NCBI GenBank assembly: GCA_013287135.1
Contig: JABDEK010000002.1
Span: forward strand, 54,694 to 118,693
DNA length: 64,000 nt
Origin: Acidobacteriota bacterium
GTDB taxonomy: Bacteria; Acidobacteriota; Terriglobia; Acidiferrales; UBA7541
Reading direction: 5' to 3'
Numbering within the stretch: the stretch's first letter is position 1; every line of letters begins with the position of its first letter. Shown here piece by piece: positions 53,843 to 62,673 of the stretch. The notes beneath the pieces were generated by a model. The model saw nothing but the letters and a program-made list of their open reading frames with translations, was not told where the DNA came from and did no database searches. Position numbers and translations under genes: made by a program.

Positions 53843-55210
53843 TCAATCGGCAGCAACGGCCAACGGTTGACGGTTCGATTCTTCCGGCTCAGGGCCATGC
53901 TCGATCTCCCGGTAAACCAGAAAGAGAAATAAAATAGTCAGCAGCGCATACACGCCCATGAATCCTAGCAGCGTGAACAACGTATTTCCGCTGGACACGC
54001 GCGGCGAGAAGCCCGTTGCAGTCCGCATTAAGCCGAAAATTAGCCAGGGCTGCCGTCCGAGCTCCGCCGTCATCCAACCCGCGGTGTTTGCGATGTACGG
54101 CAGGGGCAAACAAAGCATCAAAATCCAAAGCATCCATTGTGAGGTGTACAAACGTCCGCGCCAGAGCAGCCACGCCGCGAGCACCAACACGGCGATAAAA
54201 ATCGTGCCGAGTCCAACCATCACGTGATAACTGTAATAAAGCAGCGGAATTTGGTCGGGCCACTGGTCTTGCGCAAAACTGTCCAGTCCTCTCACATGCG
54301 CTTTCCAATTTCGATAAGTCAGAAAGCTCAACATATTTGGCACGACCAGCGGATTATCCAGCTTGCGCGCGGGCACATCGGGTTGGCCTAAAATTGCAAT
54401 TGGTGCGCCGTCTTGAGTTTGGAATAATCCTTCCATTGCGGCTAAGGTCGGGGGCTGGAAGTTCGCAATCATTTTTCCCTGCATGTCGCCGGTGGGGGCA
54501 AGCTGCAATATTGACGCGACAACTCCCACCAGCACTCCCGCCTTCACAAACGTTTTTCCGTAAGACTCAAAACGCTTGGTCAGCAAATAGAACGCGCCCA
54601 CTGCAGCCATTACAAAACATCCCGTTTGCATAGCGCCAAGCATGGTGTGCGCGTATTGCCAGAGCGCCCATCTGTTCAACAATAATTTCGAGAAGCTTGA
54701 TGGCAGAAACTCTCCGTTGAGTCCGCGCGTGTACCCCACGGGGTACTGCATCCAAGCGTCGGTCGCTACGATCAGGTATCCGGATAGCCACGAGCCCAGC
54801 CATACGAAAAATCCCGCCCACCAGTGACCGACTCGCCCCAGCCTTTTCTCTCCGAAGAGAAATAAGCCCAGAAAGGTCGATTCCAGAAAAAACGAAAAAA
54901 TTCCTTCCATCGCCAAGGTTTGCCCGATCACTCCTCCGGCTGTCTTGGAGAACTCGGCCCAATTCGTCCCGAACTGAAATTCCATCGGAATTCCAGTTAC
55001 CACGCCGAGCAGAAAATTAACGCCGAAGATTTTCGCCCAGAAACGCGCCGCACGGTTGTAATGCTCGTCGCCCGTGCGCAACGCCTTAGTCTTTAGATAA
55101 ACCAACAGGAGTGCGAGGCCCATGGTGAGCTGTGGGAAGATGTAGTGGAACGTTATGGTAAAAGCGAAATGAACCCGATGTAATCCTAGGGGGCCTTGCA
55201 TCGCCGTCAC
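53843..55210 (-). CDS. cydA: Cytochrome bd ubiquinol oxidase subunit I
   Basis: A 455-residue haem-binding subunit. The haem b595 His ligand is in the N-terminal TFHYIFPQLTMG, the high-spin/low-spin region has GIPMEFQFGTNW and EGIFSFFLES, and the quinol-side GWMTAELGRQPW motif is intact. The Q-loop is short, as in the cyanide-insensitive or Bacillus-like type. GTG 55210 is the longest start; ATG 55201 with AAGG eight bases upstream is at least as good. The enzyme supports respiration at low oxygen and protects oxygen-sensitive enzymes such as IspH. Confidence 0.96.
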   Translation of the reverse strand: MTAMQGPLGLHRVHFAFTITFHYIFPQLTMGLALLLVYLKTKALRTGDEHYNRAARFWAKIFGVNFLLGVVTGIPMEFQFGTNWAEFSKTAGGVIGQTLAMEGIFSFFLESTFLGLFLFGEKRLGRVGHWWAGFFVWLGSWLSGYLIVATDAWMQYPVGYTRGLNGEFLPSSFSKLLLNRWALWQYAHTMLGAMQTGCFVMAAVGAFYLLTKRFESYGKTFVKAGVLVGVVASILQLAPTGDMQGKMIANFQPPTLAAMEGLFQTQDGAPIAILGQPDVPARKLDNPLVVPNMLSFLTYRNWKAHVRGLDSFAQDQWPDQIPLLYYSYHVMVGLGTIFIAVLVLAAWLLWRGRLYTSQWMLWILMLCLPLPYIANTAGWMTAELGRQPWLIFGLMRTATGFSPRVSSGNTLFTLLGFMGVYALLTILFLFLVYREIEHGPEPEESNRQPLAVAAD

Positions 55211-55415
55211 CTTACCTTACCAAGCGGGTTTCACCAACCTAGGACTACTCAAACTCAATTCGCCGACAAGTATTCCGAGATGGGGTATTTTTCGATCCGT
55301 GCTTTATCGGGATGCCAGAATAACACCACAAGATGCTCAGCGTTTGGCAAAAGCGGTTTGTGGCGAACCCCATTGTTGCAGTAAGTTTCTCCATCGGTTA
55401 GATTTGCATCAGGCA

Positions 55416-55500
55416 GCCCGGGTGGCGGAATGGCATACGCGGGGGACTTAAAATCCCCTGACGCTTACGCGTCGTGTGGGTTCGACCCCCACCCCGGGCA
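55416..55500 (+). tRNA. tRNA-Leu (anticodon UAA)
   Basis: An 85-base class II tRNA. The acceptor stem pairs GCCCGGG with CCCGGGC and ends in discriminator A; CCA is not encoded. The anticodon loop is ACTTAAAAT with TAA; the long variable arm (TGACGCTTACGCGTC) is typical of Leu; the T arm is GTGGGTTCGACCCCCAC. A weak TTGCAG/TAGATT promoter precedes it. It marks the left edge of a debris-rich zone. Confidence 0.95.
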
Positions 55501-55829
55501 CTTAATTTAAAAGACTTACAGGCGGCACGGTTTCTGATGGATTTTCCACAAATGGCACTTTTGTTGTCCTTTGGCTGTTCTTCTCATCGATGTACCTGCT
55601 AAGGCTCCGCGCGGCTTCCCGAAGATCCTCTTGTGAAGTGATGTCTCCGGAGGTCATGAGCGATCAGCCCAACGCGCTGCCAACTCCCGGTTAACTGTCG
55701 CAACGGCGGCTCCGGTTGAAAGTCCCTCTCGTGAGCCTTCTTGGCCCGCAGGCCTCCGCCTAAGAACGGCATACGCGCTCGCTGTGGCACCGTTGATGTT
55801 AATGGCTCGCTGGCCGCGGAAGAACTTCG
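55501..55829. other. Intergenic region after tRNA-Leu
   Basis: About 330 bases with no credible gene. No copy of the tRNA 3' end and no integrase was seen here. Confidence 0.5.
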
Positions 55830-56027
55830 TCAGATAACTTCGACGAGCGTGCCGAGATCAACCCCGTCAGGAATTCTTTTATTAAGCCATTCCACGATAT
55901 TTCCCATTTCTAGATTGTCGTGAATATCTTCGAAGGAAATCGTTTTGCCTTGCCCAGGAGCGATTGCCGAATTAACTTGAGATGCGAAAAATGTTAGATC
56001 ACTCAGTTTTGGTTTGTTTTCGGACAT
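55830..56027 (-). CDS. Small hypothetical acidic protein
   Basis: A 65-residue protein. GAGGAG lies eight bases before ATG 56027, which supports both coding and this start over ATG 56033. The sequence (MSENKPKLSDLTFFASQVNS ... IVEWLNKRIPDGVDLGTLVEVI) is soluble with a helical middle. No family recognised. It could be a small regulator or peptide, being of the size seen in RiPP precursors, but no maturation gene is nearby. Confidence 0.6.
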   Translation of the reverse strand: MSENKPKLSDLTFFASQVNSAIAPGQGKTISFEDIHDNLEMGNIVEWLNKRIPDGVDLGTLVEVI

Positions 56028-56292
56028 CAGCATGTCTCCTCTTCAGTTGAGTCCCCTATTCATTGAGGCTATCAGAAAATCAACTCCATTCAGTGCAAAC
56101 GTGGATTCTGCGGAAAACGTTTTTACCGGAAGCAGTAAATTCTTAAACTGTCGGCAAAGCCAACAAAAATGGGCCTAAACGCCTTAAGCACCTTACGGGT
56201 GAAACACGAAAAGAAATCCAAGGTCGAGCATGGATCGCCCACCGCTGTCGAATTACACTAATCGCCCGTGACCACGGCAGAGAGATCTCAGG

Positions 56293-56562
56293 CTAGAACG
56301 GGTTGACCTGGGGAAAATGGATGTTCAGCTTATAACAGATGTAGAGAACCAGGATCGCGCCCAGTGTGGAAAAAACGAGGCCGGCGGGATGATATCGTTC
56401 GTTTGTCGGGCGTGAAAACATGTGAGTAACGCCGCCACCGATGATCGATCCGAGGATGCCGAGCACGATCGTCCAGAAGATCGTTATGTGCACATGCATC
56501 ACCGATTTCGCGATAATCCCCGAGATTAGCCCAATAAGAACATACCAGATTAAGTGAAACAT
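56293..56562 (-). CDS. GlsB/YeaQ/YmgE-family stress membrane protein
   Basis: An 89-residue protein with three hydrophobic spans. The family pattern (WYVLIGLISGIIAKSVM, TIVLGILGSIIGGGVTHMF, LVFSTLGAILVLYI) is clear. Such small transglycosylase-associated proteins are induced by acid or general stress in many bacteria; their biochemical role is not established. AGGGTAATG-like sequence precedes the start. It is a single gene. Confidence 0.88.
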   Translation of the reverse strand: MFHLIWYVLIGLISGIIAKSVMHVHITIFWTIVLGILGSIIGGGVTHMFSRPTNERYHPAGLVFSTLGAILVLYICYKLNIHFPQVNPF

Positions 56563-56939
56563 ACATTACCCTCCATCAAACGTTTTCCGTCGTCATCCTA
56601 GTCAACGTCACCGTGGCTGTCTGTACTGTTCGGGACACTCTTCGGAATTGGCCCAATTGCATGTCATATGATTTGCCCGGCACTCTCCACTCAAAGTCCC
56701 AACACGCGCGCCCACGGGAAACCCCGAATCTCGCGCACTTTTCTTTTTCGGGTCATTTCAGCCGGAATGCCACCCCTGCGCTCAAGCCATTTTGTAAATT
56801 TACGAATCGGATGACAAAGACCGGAGCAGCATAGTCAAAATAAGCTGAAACTACGATTATTACCACAATAATACTTCTGGATTTAGATACAAGATAGTTA
56901 TATATCTCTCTCCGCAATTCGTGAACTAGAGGATACCCA
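56563..56939. other. AT-rich intergenic region
   Basis: About 380 bases. The last 120 are AT-rich (TTATATATCT, ATAATAATACTT-like runs) and should contain the promoter of the next gene. No credible frame was seen. Confidence 0.5.
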
Positions 56940-57605
56940 ATGACACTCCATAGAATCATGCTTTCGGGTACGGCGCTTTCATTGGGAATCTTTGGTGGAG
57001 CACTAGCGGCATGCGGAATTCAGGCGGCCCCGCGTCAGTCTCCGCCGGATCGATCAATCACAGCACCCAGCGAAACATCTGTTCTTGGAAGATTGCTCAC
57101 AAATTTGGATGCCGCGCAAACCAAAGTGGGCGATCCGGTTGACATCCTAACGATAGAGGACATCAAATCGGGTCACGATGTTTTGGTAAAGAAGGGTTCC
57201 GTTCTCAATGGTCATGTCGCCTTCGTTCAGCCCTATTCAACGAAAGATTCGCGATGCGCTGTTGGAATTCTCTTTGATCGCGTGACGCTTAAAAACGGCG
57301 AGCAGGCCGCTCTCAATCTTGTTATTCAAGCGCTTGCTCCGCAAAGGGACGTTAGCTATGACACCCTTGATCACGGGAACGGACTTTCTGGAATCGAGGG
57401 TGAGTTGGCTGCCAATGGGCACACCGATGTTACAACGGCAAAAGTTGACGCCCTAGATCACAAAAGCAAAGGAGCGTACAAATTACCAGGTTTTGCTGTC
57501 GGAACTCACACCGACAACGGGGTCCACATTTCACTCGTGGTTTCGACATCCGGCAATATTCGATTCGGAAAAGGTATGCAATTCGTCATGCAAACGATAG
57601 GCTGA
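56940..57605 (+). CDS. Acidobacterial-type exported lipoprotein, function unknown
   Basis: A 221-residue protein. The signal peptide ends in lipobox LAAC. The mature part reads LLTNLDAAQTKVGDPVDILT ... VLVKKGSVLNGHVAFVQPY ... RCAVGILFDRVTLKNGEQAALNLVIQALAP, a beta-rich pattern seen in many exported acidobacterial proteins but not functionally assigned. AGAGGA seven bases before ATG 56940 is a good ribosome site. It is intact, unlike several neighbours. Confidence 0.75.
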   Translation: MTLHRIMLSGTALSLGIFGGALAACGIQAAPRQSPPDRSITAPSETSVLGRLLTNLDAAQTKVGDPVDILTIEDIKSGHDVLVKKGSVLNGHVAFVQPYSTKDSRCAVGILFDRVTLKNGEQAALNLVIQALAPQRDVSYDTLDHGNGLSGIEGELAANGHTDVTTAKVDALDHKSKGAYKLPGFAVGTHTDNGVHISLVVSTSGNIRFGKGMQFVMQTIG

Positions 57606-57676
57606 CTTCGCTACATCTCATTTCCGCTTCAATACGCCACTACACCGTTACAGGACTCGCAAGCTGAAGACGCGCG

Positions 57677-58321
57677 ATGAAGTTCGCGTTCAGTAGCATC
57701 CTCTTCGCAAATCGTTCGCACGGCTTTGGTTCAGATGATCTCAGTCGTGGAGACAGATACGATGAGCTGAACAATCTCACCGGTGTCTCGCAGAGTAGCT
57801 CGCGGCCGCGAAGTTTCGTTTATGATTCACTCTCGCGCCTGACCTTTTCGACCAACCCGGAAACCGGCACCGCCACGTTTACTTACGACGCCGATGGCAA
57901 CGTGGTCTCAAAAGTGTCTCCTGCGGTCAATCAAACCAATCCCAGGGTCACGCAGACTGTTTCGTACCAATATGATGTCTCGGGAAACCTGGTTGTTTAT
58001 AACGCTGTGCAAAACACGAACCTTACCCTCGTGGGCGCGATCACCAACACCGGCCAGATTATTATGAATCCCGGATTGGACACATTCATAGACATCAACG
58101 GAAAGGTGACCCTCAAAGGCAAGGGCACGCTGACCATGAACCCCGGTGGCTTCATCGTAGGAATTGGGACGGCACCTGTTCTAACGAATGCAAGCACTAT
58201 TCAGGGCGCCGGAAACATCGGCAATGGCAGTATGGGCCTGATCAACACTGGGACGATCCTCGCGAATCAAACCACTTACCCTCTCACTACCGGAGAAGTG
58301 CGGATCAATCCCCGGAAGTAG
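57677..58321 (+). pseudogene. RHS/YD-repeat fragment fused to unrelated beta-repeat sequence
   Basis: A 214-codon frame. The first 115 residues contain three or four YD repeats (YDELNNLTGVSQ, FVYDSLSRLTFSTNPETGTA, FTYDADGNVVSKVS, SYQYDVSGNLVVYN) from an RHS-type toxin or wall-associated protein that is normally over 1000 residues. The remainder (LTLVGAITNTGQIIMNPGLD, GKVTLKGKGTLTMNPGG) looks like a repeat-rich autotransporter-type passenger. No signal peptide, RHS core or toxin tip is present. It appears to be a chimera of two truncated genes; a short expressed protein is possible but less likely. Confidence 0.65.
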
Positions 58322-58580
58322 ATTTCTGCCCCGCCCTTCGGCAAGTTTTTGCTCTCGCGCTCATCGCCCGAGCTACGGCTCGCCAGGAGCGGCCCTTCGC
58401 GCGCAACTCGGCAATCCTTGCGCTGTCGAGGTAGACTTTCGGCCTTCCGAGTTTGATGCCTTTCGATTTCGCGTGTCGCAATCCGGCGCGAACCCTTTCG
58501 ACAATCAAAGATCGCTCCAATTCGGCGACAGCGCCTAAGACCGTGAAAACCATCTTGCCCATCGGCGTCGAAGTGTCCAC
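58305..58580 (-). pseudogene. Serine recombinase (resolvase/invertase) fragment
   Basis: The frame contains DTSTPMGKMVFTVLGAVAEL and ERSLIVERVRAGLRHAKSKG, then KLGRPK, the middle and long E-helix of a serine recombinase, plus the beginning of the C-terminal helix-turn-helix (ARIAELRAKGRSWRAVAR). The N-terminal catalytic Ser region is absent and the last 20 residues depart from the family. It is a remnant of a mobile element and cannot act alone. Its 3' end overlaps the end of the RHS chimera by 17 bases. Confidence 0.82.
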
Positions 58581-58715
58581 GCAATCAATAGGAGCCGAGG
58601 CCCAGGCGTTTTCGAGTCTAGAAAGTGCCGTTCTGGGAACAGATGCCTTCCCGAGTCAAAGACAGGTGGGAGATTCGTTTACAATACCAGCATTCTTGGC
58701 TTATGAGGTGATGCG

Positions 58716-60149
58716 ATGATGATACTGGGAAGATTTAGGCCCAAGAGTCTCTGCGGAATATTGACCGTGGCCTTGATTACGTGTGGCTACACCTTGGGTC
58801 AAACCAGATCAGCTCCGGTAGACCCAGGCGTGCGCGGTGGCGCGTCGGGTGCTGGTGGTCCGCTGCAGGGTCTTACAGCGGACGAGACTGCGTTCTTCCT
58901 GGATGGCCAGGCGAGGTTCGCTGAAATCGAGGTTGTAAATAAGGGCGCGAACAACGGTCTTGGTCCGCGCTTTAACTCAAATCAGTGTGTCTCCTGCCAC
59001 TCGCAGCCCAATATGGGCGGAACGAGCCCGGCGAAGAATCCCCTGCCCGAAGTTGCCGCTTTGGATGGGGCCAAGAACGCGGTGCCATGGTTCATCGTGC
59101 CGAACGGTCCCATCCGCGAAGCGCGGTTTAAGATGAGCAACGGCAACGCGGATGGCGAAGTGCATGACCTCTTCGTGATCACGGGGCGAGCTGACGCCCC
59201 CGGCTGCAATATCGCCCAATTCGATTTTCTGCCTGCGGGAAATCCGCTCACAGGCCAAGGCGGCAATCGAAATATCATTTTCAGAATCCCGACTCCTGTC
59301 TTTGGCGCCGGGCTAATTGAAGGGATTTCCGATTTGGCGATCCTTGCCAACCTGCAGGCAAACGCATCGACGAAGTCGGCGCTCGGTATTCACGGACACG
59401 CGAACGCGCACCTCAGCGGAAACGTGAACCTGAGTGCCAACGATGGAACTATCACACGTTTCGGGTGGAAGGCGCAGAACAAATCCCTTCTCATGTTCGC
59501 GGGCGAGGCCTACAACGTCGAGATGGGAATCTCGAACCAGCTATTTCCGCAAGAGCGCGACGAAACACCCGGCTGTATCTTCAACCCCACTCCCAACGAC
59601 ACCCTTAACTTCACAACCCCTCCCTCCACCGCTGGCAATTCGAGCGGCATTTCGAACCCCGCGGTCATCTCGGACATCGAAGCGTTTGCTAACTTCATGC
59701 GGCTGCTCGCTCCACCCACGCCCGCTCCATCCACACCGTCCAGCGAAAAGGGACGCGACTTGTTTTCGAAAGTTGGGTGTGTGCACTGCCATACACCGTC
59801 GTTTACCACAGGAGCCAGGATTGCGAGCGGCTCCGCGACCAGTCCGAGTGCTGCGCTTTCCAATCAAACTGCGAATCTTTTTTCCGACTTACTCGTGCAC
59901 CATATGGGCAACGGCTTGGCCGACGGCATTACGCAAGGCGGCGCTGGCCCCGACGAGTTCCGAACCGCTCCTCTCTGGGGCGTTGGACAACGCGTCTTCT
60001 TCCTCCATGATGGGCGTACGTCCAACCTAGTTGACGCCATCAGGGCTCACCAAAGCCGCGGCAGCGAGGCCAATAAGGTCATTGAACAATTCAATAAGCT
60101 GACCGTTGAGGAGCAACAGGAAATCATCGATTTTCTGCGTTCGCTCTAG
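58716..60149 (+). CDS. Di-haem oxidoreductase (DUF1111/DHOR family)
   Basis: A 477-residue exported c-type cytochrome. A signal peptide (ILTVALITCGYTLGQ) is followed by two haem-binding sites, CVSCH at 91-95 and CVHCH near 353-357. Family motifs GPRFNSNQCVSCH, RTAPLWGVGQR and FFLHDGRT are present. DHOR proteins are related to di-haem peroxidases and are thought to oxidise thiols or other periplasmic substrates. GAGG seven bases before ATG 58716 supports the start. It is the one large intact gene in the debris zone. Confidence 0.9.
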   Translation: MMILGRFRPKSLCGILTVALITCGYTLGQTRSAPVDPGVRGGASGAGGPLQGLTADETAFFLDGQARFAEIEVVNKGANNGLGPRFNSNQCVSCHSQPNMGGTSPAKNPLPEVAALDGAKNAVPWFIVPNGPIREARFKMSNGNADGEVHDLFVITGRADAPGCNIAQFDFLPAGNPLTGQGGNRNIIFRIPTPVFGAGLIEGISDLAILANLQANASTKSALGIHGHANAHLSGNVNLSANDGTITRFGWKAQNKSLLMFAGEAYNVEMGISNQLFPQERDETPGCIFNPTPNDTLNFTTPPSTAGNSSGISNPAVISDIEAFANFMRLLAPPTPAPSTPSSEKGRDLFSKVGCVHCHTPSFTTGARIASGSATSPSAALSNQTANLFSDLLVHHMGNGLADGITQGGAGPDEFRTAPLWGVGQRVFFLHDGRTSNLVDAIRAHQSRGSEANKVIEQFNKLTVEEQQEIIDFLRSL

Positions 60150-60489
60150 GCAGATGCGGTCGACACACTGCCAAATTGTGCCCTCACTACCTGGTTCCGT
60201 CCGTGGAAGATGGCCGGAGGCTCTGGCCACGAAGTTCGCAGGCAAGCGACAAAGAACTGCGCAGTGCGTTTGCAATGTCGGGAAGTTTCGAGCCAGCTTC
60301 TCCCGAGAAGACCCACCCGCCGCGTAAATAGCCCTTGGGTTGTCGCCTACTGGGAAGTTGGCCCGAAATGGGGTTCTGGGAAACGCCTACCAATCGTGGG
60401 AGCAACCCTGGGTGCATGTTCTGTCTCACCGTCTAAGCAGAGGGTCAGAATTTTGGCCCTTGCCACAATGGCCGTGGCCGTCGATGTAA
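60150..60489. other. Intergenic region after the di-haem gene
   Basis: About 340 bases with no recognised gene or RNA. It may hold the decayed upstream part of the PEP-CTERM gene that follows. Confidence 0.45.
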
Positions 60490-60657
60490 GCGAATTCTGA
60501 ATCCGACCGTGTACCCGGCGTGTACTTCAATTCGGCGTTTTTGTGGATGGCCGAGGCGGTGACCAGGCCCGAACCGGGGGGCACATTTCTGCTCGGTACG
60601 GCGTTGCTCGTGACGGCCTGGTACGTTTGCAGGAAAAGAACCGAACGCCTACAATAA
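60490..60657 (+). pseudogene. Orphan PEP-CTERM tail of a lost exported protein
   Basis: A 55-codon frame with no good start, preceded in frame by TAA. It ends TRPEPGGTFLLGTALLVTAW and YVCRKRTERLQ: a PEP motif, one hydrophobic span and a basic end, the PEP-CTERM sorting signal recognised by exosortase. The residues before it (PGVYFNSAFLWMAEA) would be the end of the host domain. No body of a host protein is visible, so this is a 3' remnant. Confidence 0.65.
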
Positions 60658-60711
60658 ATCTATCAGCATCTGTGAGTGGGCTGGCGACAAACGTAAGAGT
60701 TTACGAATAGG

Positions 60712-61083
60712 TCAAGCAACGTACAGCAGGCTTTTTACACTCTCCACCAGGTTACTGATTCCGTCCGGCTTGGAAAGCACGATATCGACGCCCACGGCTG
60801 AAGCGAGCGACTTCCCGATTTTCTCTCCATGTACGGAAAACAAAATGATCGGAACTGTGGGCATCGTTCTTTTTATGATCGAAGCGACTTCCGCGCCATT
60901 CATCTTAGGCATGACCAAATCCAAAAGAATCAGATCCGGTTTGAGTTCTTTTATCTTCTCGATGGCGTCGACACCATCCGTGGCCTCACCGCAAACTTCA
61001 AAATCTGGTTGCATTTCGAGATAGGTGCGAATCAGAGTTCGCACGCCGGCGTTGTCATCCGCTATCAGAATATTCTTCGGCAT
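60712..61083 (-). CDS. Single-domain response regulator (CheY-like)
   Basis: A 123-residue receiver domain. Acidic pocket Asp9-Asp10, phospho-acceptor Asp55 (LLDLVMP), switch Ser83 (FSVHG) and Lys105 (LSKPDG) are all in place. There is no output domain, so it acts by protein contact or in a phosphorelay. No kinase gene is near. It is intact in a zone of remnants. Confidence 0.93.
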   Translation of the reverse strand: MPKNILIADDNAGVRTLIRTYLEMQPDFEVCGEATDGVDAIEKIKELKPDLILLDLVMPKMNGAEVASIIKRTMPTVPIILFSVHGEKIGKSLASAVGVDIVLSKPDGISNLVESVKSLLYVA

Positions 61084-61160
61084 AAGAGCTTAATAGTAGC
61101 TGCGCAACTTTAAGAAGAGCCAAACGTTACTCGGCTCCATTGTTCAAAACAATACATCGG

Positions 61161-61806
61161 TTACTGTAGAGGCGAAATCAGCGCGAACTTCGTTGCGCGA
61201 CCCTTCCAAACGGATGTTTGTATTCTCGAGCTGAATATGGGCGAGGAGCAGTTCCGTCGATTTTCTATGGCTTGTTGAGGCAAAGTGCCCAACGGATCGA
61301 TCGTGTCGTTGTCGGGCGTCTGTATGGCAGTAAGCGCTTCAATTTTTGCTTTGGCAAGCTTGGGATCGGAAATACCGCGTCGCCTGAGCAATTCTTTGAG
61401 CAGCAATTCCTGCTGCAACACCGAGCCTTCGGAATTGATGTAATCCTGGCGGCTGGTCGCGAGCTGCGCTTGAGCGGAAGTCAATTGCAGCGTCGCCTGA
61501 GTTCCTTGCTCCGCACGATTTCGAACGTCTTCGTAGATCCGCCGAGCTGCGGCGAGCGATTCGCGTTTTACTTTCAAATCGGCGGTAAGGCTCACGAAGT
61601 CCCAGTAAAGACGAGTGATGTCAGACACCGTACAATTGCTGCCGAAAAACGTAATCGGCGATTTTGTCCTCATTCTTTGCGATGCGAATAATCTTCGGTT
61701 CACGCGGATTCCAAATCCCCGTCCTGCAGCTTGGCGGCATAGACAGTTCTCCAGGAGCCGGGAGCGAAAGCCAAATACGCCCGTCCTTTTCGACCGCTGC
61801 GGACAT
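61161..61806 (-). pseudogene. TolC-family outer-membrane efflux protein, truncated and frameshifted
   Basis: Three frames together match a stretch of an acidobacterial TolC protein. Frame 1 (to about 61625) has NPREPKIIRIAKNEDKIADY; frame 2 has VSDITRLYWDFVSLTADLKV and LQQELLLKELLRRRGI, to IENR; frame 3 continues ELLLAHIQLENTNIRLEGSRNE. Frame switches occur near 61625-61640 and 61251-61260. Both ends of the protein, including most barrel strands, are missing. Multiple independent lesions make true decay likely. Confidence 0.82.
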
Positions 61807-61992
61807 CAGCGCATCTTGGAACTTTAGAGGCTGATGTGTAATGCAGGGCTTACTGTACTTTTCACGGAAAGATTATCTAGCGACCGCATCCGGCCAGGAA
61901 CGATGTTGCGCGCATAAAACTGATCGAGCCGCGCAATTGTATTCTGCTTACGAATTCCGCTCATCCATGATAAAAAATCAAACATCGCCACG

Positions 61993-62673
61993 ATGCCTTT
62001 AAAAGAAAAAGTTTGTCTCTCGATCGACGCCGCTGTAGCAGACATACCGGATGGTGCGACAATCATGTTTGGGGGGTTCGGCGGGGCCGGCTTCCCCAAC
62101 AATTTGATCCAGGGACTGGCTCGGCAAGGTGCGAAGAATCTTAGTGTTATCAGCAATAATTGCGGGACGGGCGAAGGCGAACTTGGCATTCTTTTCAAGA
62201 ATAAGCAAATCCGCAGAGTGGTTGCGGCCTTCCCCGGCCCGGGTGCGAAATATTTTCAAGAACAGTTTGACGCTGGAGAAATCAAGCTCGAGCTTGTCCC
62301 CCAAGGAATCCTGTGCGAACGGATGCGCGCATACGGCGCAGGCATCCCGGCATTTTTCTCTCCGGTCGGAGTGGGAACTGAAATCGCCCGCGGCAAAGAA
62401 GAGCGTGAAATCCGCGGAAAACGTTACATTCTGGAACAAGCGCTTGGCGCGGACTACGCTTTCATTCGCGCGCACCGTGCCGACCACATGGGAAACTTGA
62501 TCTATCGCAAAGCTGCACGAAATTTCAATCCGATTATGGCTACAGCGGCGAAATTCACGATCGTGGAAGTGGAAGAAATCGTCCCCACGGGTGAGCTCGA
62601 TCCTGAAACCATCGTTACGCCGTCGATTTTTGTAGATCGCGTCGTGCAGGCTGCGGGGAAGCGTTATGTCTAA
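61993..62673 (+). CDS. scoA: 3-oxoacid CoA-transferase subunit A
   Basis: A 226-residue alpha subunit of a family I CoA transferase. Characteristic stretches are IPDGATIMFGGFGGAGFPNN, SNNCGTGEGELG, the GAGIPAFFSPVGVGT loop and GADYAFIRAHRADHMGNL. With subunit B it moves CoA between succinyl-CoA or acetyl-CoA and a 3-oxoacid such as acetoacetate. The donor and acceptor cannot be fixed from sequence. Its stop overlaps the next start by eight bases. Confidence 0.94.
   Translation: MPLKEKVCLSIDAAVADIPDGATIMFGGFGGAGFPNNLIQGLARQGAKNLSVISNNCGTGEGELGILFKNKQIRRVVAAFPGPGAKYFQEQFDAGEIKLELVPQGILCERMRAYGAGIPAFFSPVGVGTEIARGKEEREIRGKRYILEQALGADYAFIRAHRADHMGNLIYRKAARNFNPIMATAAKFTIVEVEEIVPTGELDPETIVTPSIFVDRVVQAAGKRYV

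Noticed and set aside
60540..60610. Resemblance of this stretch to the sequence before the ISNCY remnant (around 48350-48400)
   Set aside because: Only short runs such as GCAGAAATGTG and GGCCGAGG are shared; the stretch is better explained as the coding sequence of a PEP-CTERM tail.
55416..62000. Attachment-site duplication of the tRNA-Leu 3' end
   Set aside because: No second copy of the GTTCGACCCCCACC region was found by eye, so no att site is claimed.
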